A stretch of 7,535 nt of DNA from an uncultured Geobacteraceae bacterium (lineage in GTDB: Bacteria > Desulfobacterota > Desulfuromonadia > Geobacterales > Pseudopelobacteraceae). A program made the translations under genes and the position numbers. The notes beneath the pieces were generated by a model that worked only from the letters and a program-made list of their open reading frames with translations, was not told where the DNA came from and made no database searches. Within the stretch, counting starts at the first letter, position 1; the number at the start of each line of letters is the position of its first letter. The stretch is from assembly GCA_903879825.1 (NCBI GenBank), contig CAIRND010000534.1:1-7535 (forward strand). The letters are read 5' to 3'. Of the stretch, positions 5,703-7,535 are shown one piece after another.

Positions 5703-7535
5703 TTACTGAACTATAGCGTTGAACTCAACCCGCGTCCGTTCGGCACCGCTTTTTTCGGGTGCTTTGTAAATGTTTTCATTCTTTTGGAAAAGCCGCTCCG
5801 GTGCCAGCCCCCCTTTGGTTGCCAGATAGCTCATAACTGCTGTCGTTCGCTCTCTTGCCAGGGCCAGCAGTTCGTTATCAGCCACCACAATATTGGCAAT
5901 AATAAGTTTTTTTATCTCCGCATCAGGCAGCTCTTTTACCAGGCCCAGAGCGTTACGCGGCTTGGGGAACTTCTCTTTTTTATAGACGGCGTTAATATAT
6001 TTCGAATATTCGTCGGCCAGTATCGTTACCGTTTCGGCGCTCTCTCCCGGCTTGTTCTGCTGCTCTTTTACCAGTGACAGAAACTTTTCATGGCGCAGCA
6101 TGTGGCCGAACAGCTCCTGGCGATATCCTTCCGGGTCTCTCTCTTTGTCGACAAAACCATTAATCTCGACCTTTAATCCGGGACGATCAGCCAACGCTTT
6201 CGCCAGCTGAACAAGCTTCTGTTGCTCTTCGGCAATCAGGGTGCTGGAACCGACGGCAAAGCGGATACTGCTAAAATCCTGGCCGCCCCCGGTCAGCGAG
6301 GAAAGCAGGGCAAAGGGCGAGGTCGCTACTTTTACCAGCAGGTTTTTAAACACCTGACCGATGACACCCCAGATGCTAAACTTGGGATCGTCGGTGCGTC
6401 CGGTAACCGGCAGATCGAGGTGAATTTCCCCCTTGCTGTCTTTCAGCAGCGCCACTGCCAGATGAACCGGAAGATTGGTGGCTTTCGCGCTGTCAACCTT
6501 TTTGCCAAAGGTAAACTGGTCGATAAAAATCTTGTTGGTGGAATCAAGCTGTTTTTTATTGATCAGGTAGCTCAGTTCGAGGAACAGTTTCCCTTTATCC
6601 ACGCTATAGCCCAGATAGGTACCGGAGTAAGGGGTCACCGGTGACAGATCAATGTCCCGGAAAGAGACTTTCAGATCGACAAACAGATCATCACGCAGCG
6701 GGTTGAGTGTGCCGGTAATCTGCAGTGGCGAATGGTTATCCAGATTGCCGCGCAGATCCACTTCGGCAAACTTCGACTCTTCCGAGGAAAGCCCGCTGAC
6801 CCGTCCTCCCAGGTTAAAGAAGGTACTGCTGAAGGTCTGGGGCAGATGGTTGTCTGTGAAGGAAAGTGTCCCGTCCTGAATCGTGACGCTCCCCACTGAT
6901 ATCTTACGCTGTGCCGGTGCTGAAACCGGCGGCACGGTGGCTGGCGCCTGCTGCAGCGCCGTTTTTGCAGGGGGTGGTGCCGTCTGCGCGGCAGCATCAG
7001 GCTTTTCAACGAGATTTTGTAAATTGAGACTGCCGTCTTTCCTGACCACGATGCGGGAATAGACATTGTTGAGTGCCACCTGGCTGATGCCGAGGCTGAA
7101 CGGGGCCAGATTTCCCTGTATCCCGTCAAACTGCAGGCTCTCCCATTTCAGCAGATCCTCCTCTGCCACGGCATCAATGCTATGGAAAGAGCGAACGCCG
7201 GCAGAACCGCTGAAAGTCCCTTTCGACGCGCCGTCTTTGAGGGAGACATCCATATTCATAACGGTGTCCAGAGAACCGCCGATAACATACACATTTATGT
7301 TGTCGGGAACGTATGCTTCAAAGGCCCGAAGCGGCAGTTGCCCGATAGTAACGCTGCCTTTATAGCGGAAGGGGAGTGGGGTAATGTCGCCATTTGCTTT
7401 CAGTTGACTGTTTGTGCCGAAGGTTGATGAAAAACGCAGTGCCGCAGGAGCCGCTATGGGGCCGGTGATATTTGAGAGAGACAGCTGGGTATTTCGCAAC
7501 GTAAAGTGAGGTTCTTCCTCAGGACTCTTCTCGGT
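5703..7535 (-). CDS. DUF748 (AsmA-like) envelope protein with OmpA-like C-terminal region, 5'-truncated by window edge
   Basis: The reading frame stays open to the right edge, giving 610 visible residues of a protein expected to be much longer; the TTG at 7499 lies inside it and is not a start. Visible residues about 1-175 and 212-400 are repeated beta-strand segments of the AsmA/DUF748 type. They are separated by an Ala/Pro/Gln linker (about 177-211). Markers are KISVGSVTIQDGTLSFTDN (about 211-229), LPVHLAVALLKDSKGEIHLD followed by LPVTGRTDDPKFS (about 355-387), and the NLLVKVATSPFALL stretch (about 398-411), a signature of the DUF748 C-terminus. From about residue 422, IRFAVGSSTLIAEEQQKLVQ and LKVEINGFVDKERD resemble the start of OmpA/MotB-like folds. 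The last part has ARERTTAVMSYLATKGGLAPERLF and AERTRVEF. Family knowledge points to a large inner-membrane-anchored periplasmic protein linked to outer-membrane lipid or envelope homeostasis; that role here is inference. The stop is TAA at 5705-5703. Confidence 0.92.
   Translation of the reverse strand, partial: TEKSPEEEPHFTLRNTQLSLSNITGPIAAPAALRFSSTFGTNSQLKANGDITPLPFRYKGSVTIGQLPLRAFEAYVPDNINVYVIGGSLDTVMNMDVSLKDGASKGTFSGSAGVRSFHSIDAVAEEDLLKWESLQFDGIQGNLAPFSLGISQVALNNVYSRIVVRKDGSLNLQNLVEKPDAAAQTAPPPAKTALQQAPATVPPVSAPAQRKISVGSVTIQDGTLSFTDNHLPQTFSSTFFNLGGRVSGLSSEESKFAEVDLRGNLDNHSPLQITGTLNPLRDDLFVDLKVSFRDIDLSPVTPYSGTYLGYSVDKGKLFLELSYLINKKQLDSTNKIFIDQFTFGKKVDSAKATNLPVHLAVALLKDSKGEIHLDLPVTGRTDDPKFSIWGVIGQVFKNLLVKVATSPFALLSSLTGGGQDFSSIRFAVGSSTLIAEEQQKLVQLAKALADRPGLKVEINGFVDKERDPEGYRQELFGHMLRHEKFLSLVKEQQNKPGESAETVTILADEYSKYINAVYKKEKFPKPRNALGLVKELPDAEIKKLIIANIVVADNELLALARERTTAVMSYLATKGGLAPERLFQKNENIYKAPEKSGAERTRVEFNAIVQ

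Noticed and set aside
7499..7499. TTG as start codon of the DUF748 gene
   Set aside because: The frame continues open to the window edge (residues reading TEKSPEEEPHFT before it) and joins the AsmA-like repeat pattern, so the gene is simply cut by the window.

Overview
The window looks like chromosomal DNA of a Gram-negative (diderm) bacterium of moderate GC content. A Desulfuromonadia/Geobacter-like member of the Desulfobacterota is my best guess. The reasons are a histidine kinase with a periplasmic c-type haem-binding (CXXCH) sensor domain, an envelope protein of the DUF748/AsmA-like type, and intergenic hairpins built from CACGAAAA-like units. The assignment is inferred from gene types, not from a phylogenetic marker. 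No rRNA, tRNA, transposase, integrase or CRISPR array is visible.

All five real genes lie on the minus strand, so transcription runs from the right edge to the left. (1) 7535-5703: C-terminal part of a DUF748-family envelope protein with an OmpA-like tail, open at the right edge. (2) 5410-4205: an unrecognised 401-residue protein with a coiled coil and a long acidic, proline-rich tail. It has its own plausible sigma70 promoter and a terminator-like hairpin. (3) 3789-1846: a membrane histidine kinase with a Tll0287-like haem-c sensor, a PAS domain, and HisKA and HATPase domains, but no receiver domain. (4) 1616-1032: a left-handed beta-helix (hexapeptide) O-acetyltransferase. (5) 1032-181: a membrane-anchored protein with a probable concanavalin/LamG-like beta-sandwich. 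Genes 4 and 5 overlap by one base (TGATG) and are almost certainly co-translated; together they suggest modification and binding or cleavage of a surface polysaccharide.

The gaps between genes hold the least ordinary signal. Each of the three large gaps (1617-1845, 3790-4204, 5411-5702) carries one imperfect inverted repeat. The arms are made of short A-rich or CGCAACGA-type units, the arms are 73-74 bases apart, and a small AACC(C)-NNNN-GG hairpin sits near the middle of each loop. The arm sequences differ between the three copies while the layout is kept, which suggests a family of intergenic structural elements. A different repeat, the GAGAGGG/CCCTCACCCT type common in proteobacterial genomes, fills most of 31-140 at the left edge, downstream of gene 5.

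I see no evidence of a defence system or biosynthetic cluster. The genes appear to serve envelope maintenance, surface polysaccharide decoration and redox sensing. The most notable items are the intergenic repeat family, the orphan haem kinase with an altered H-box, and the unrecognised coiled-coil protein.
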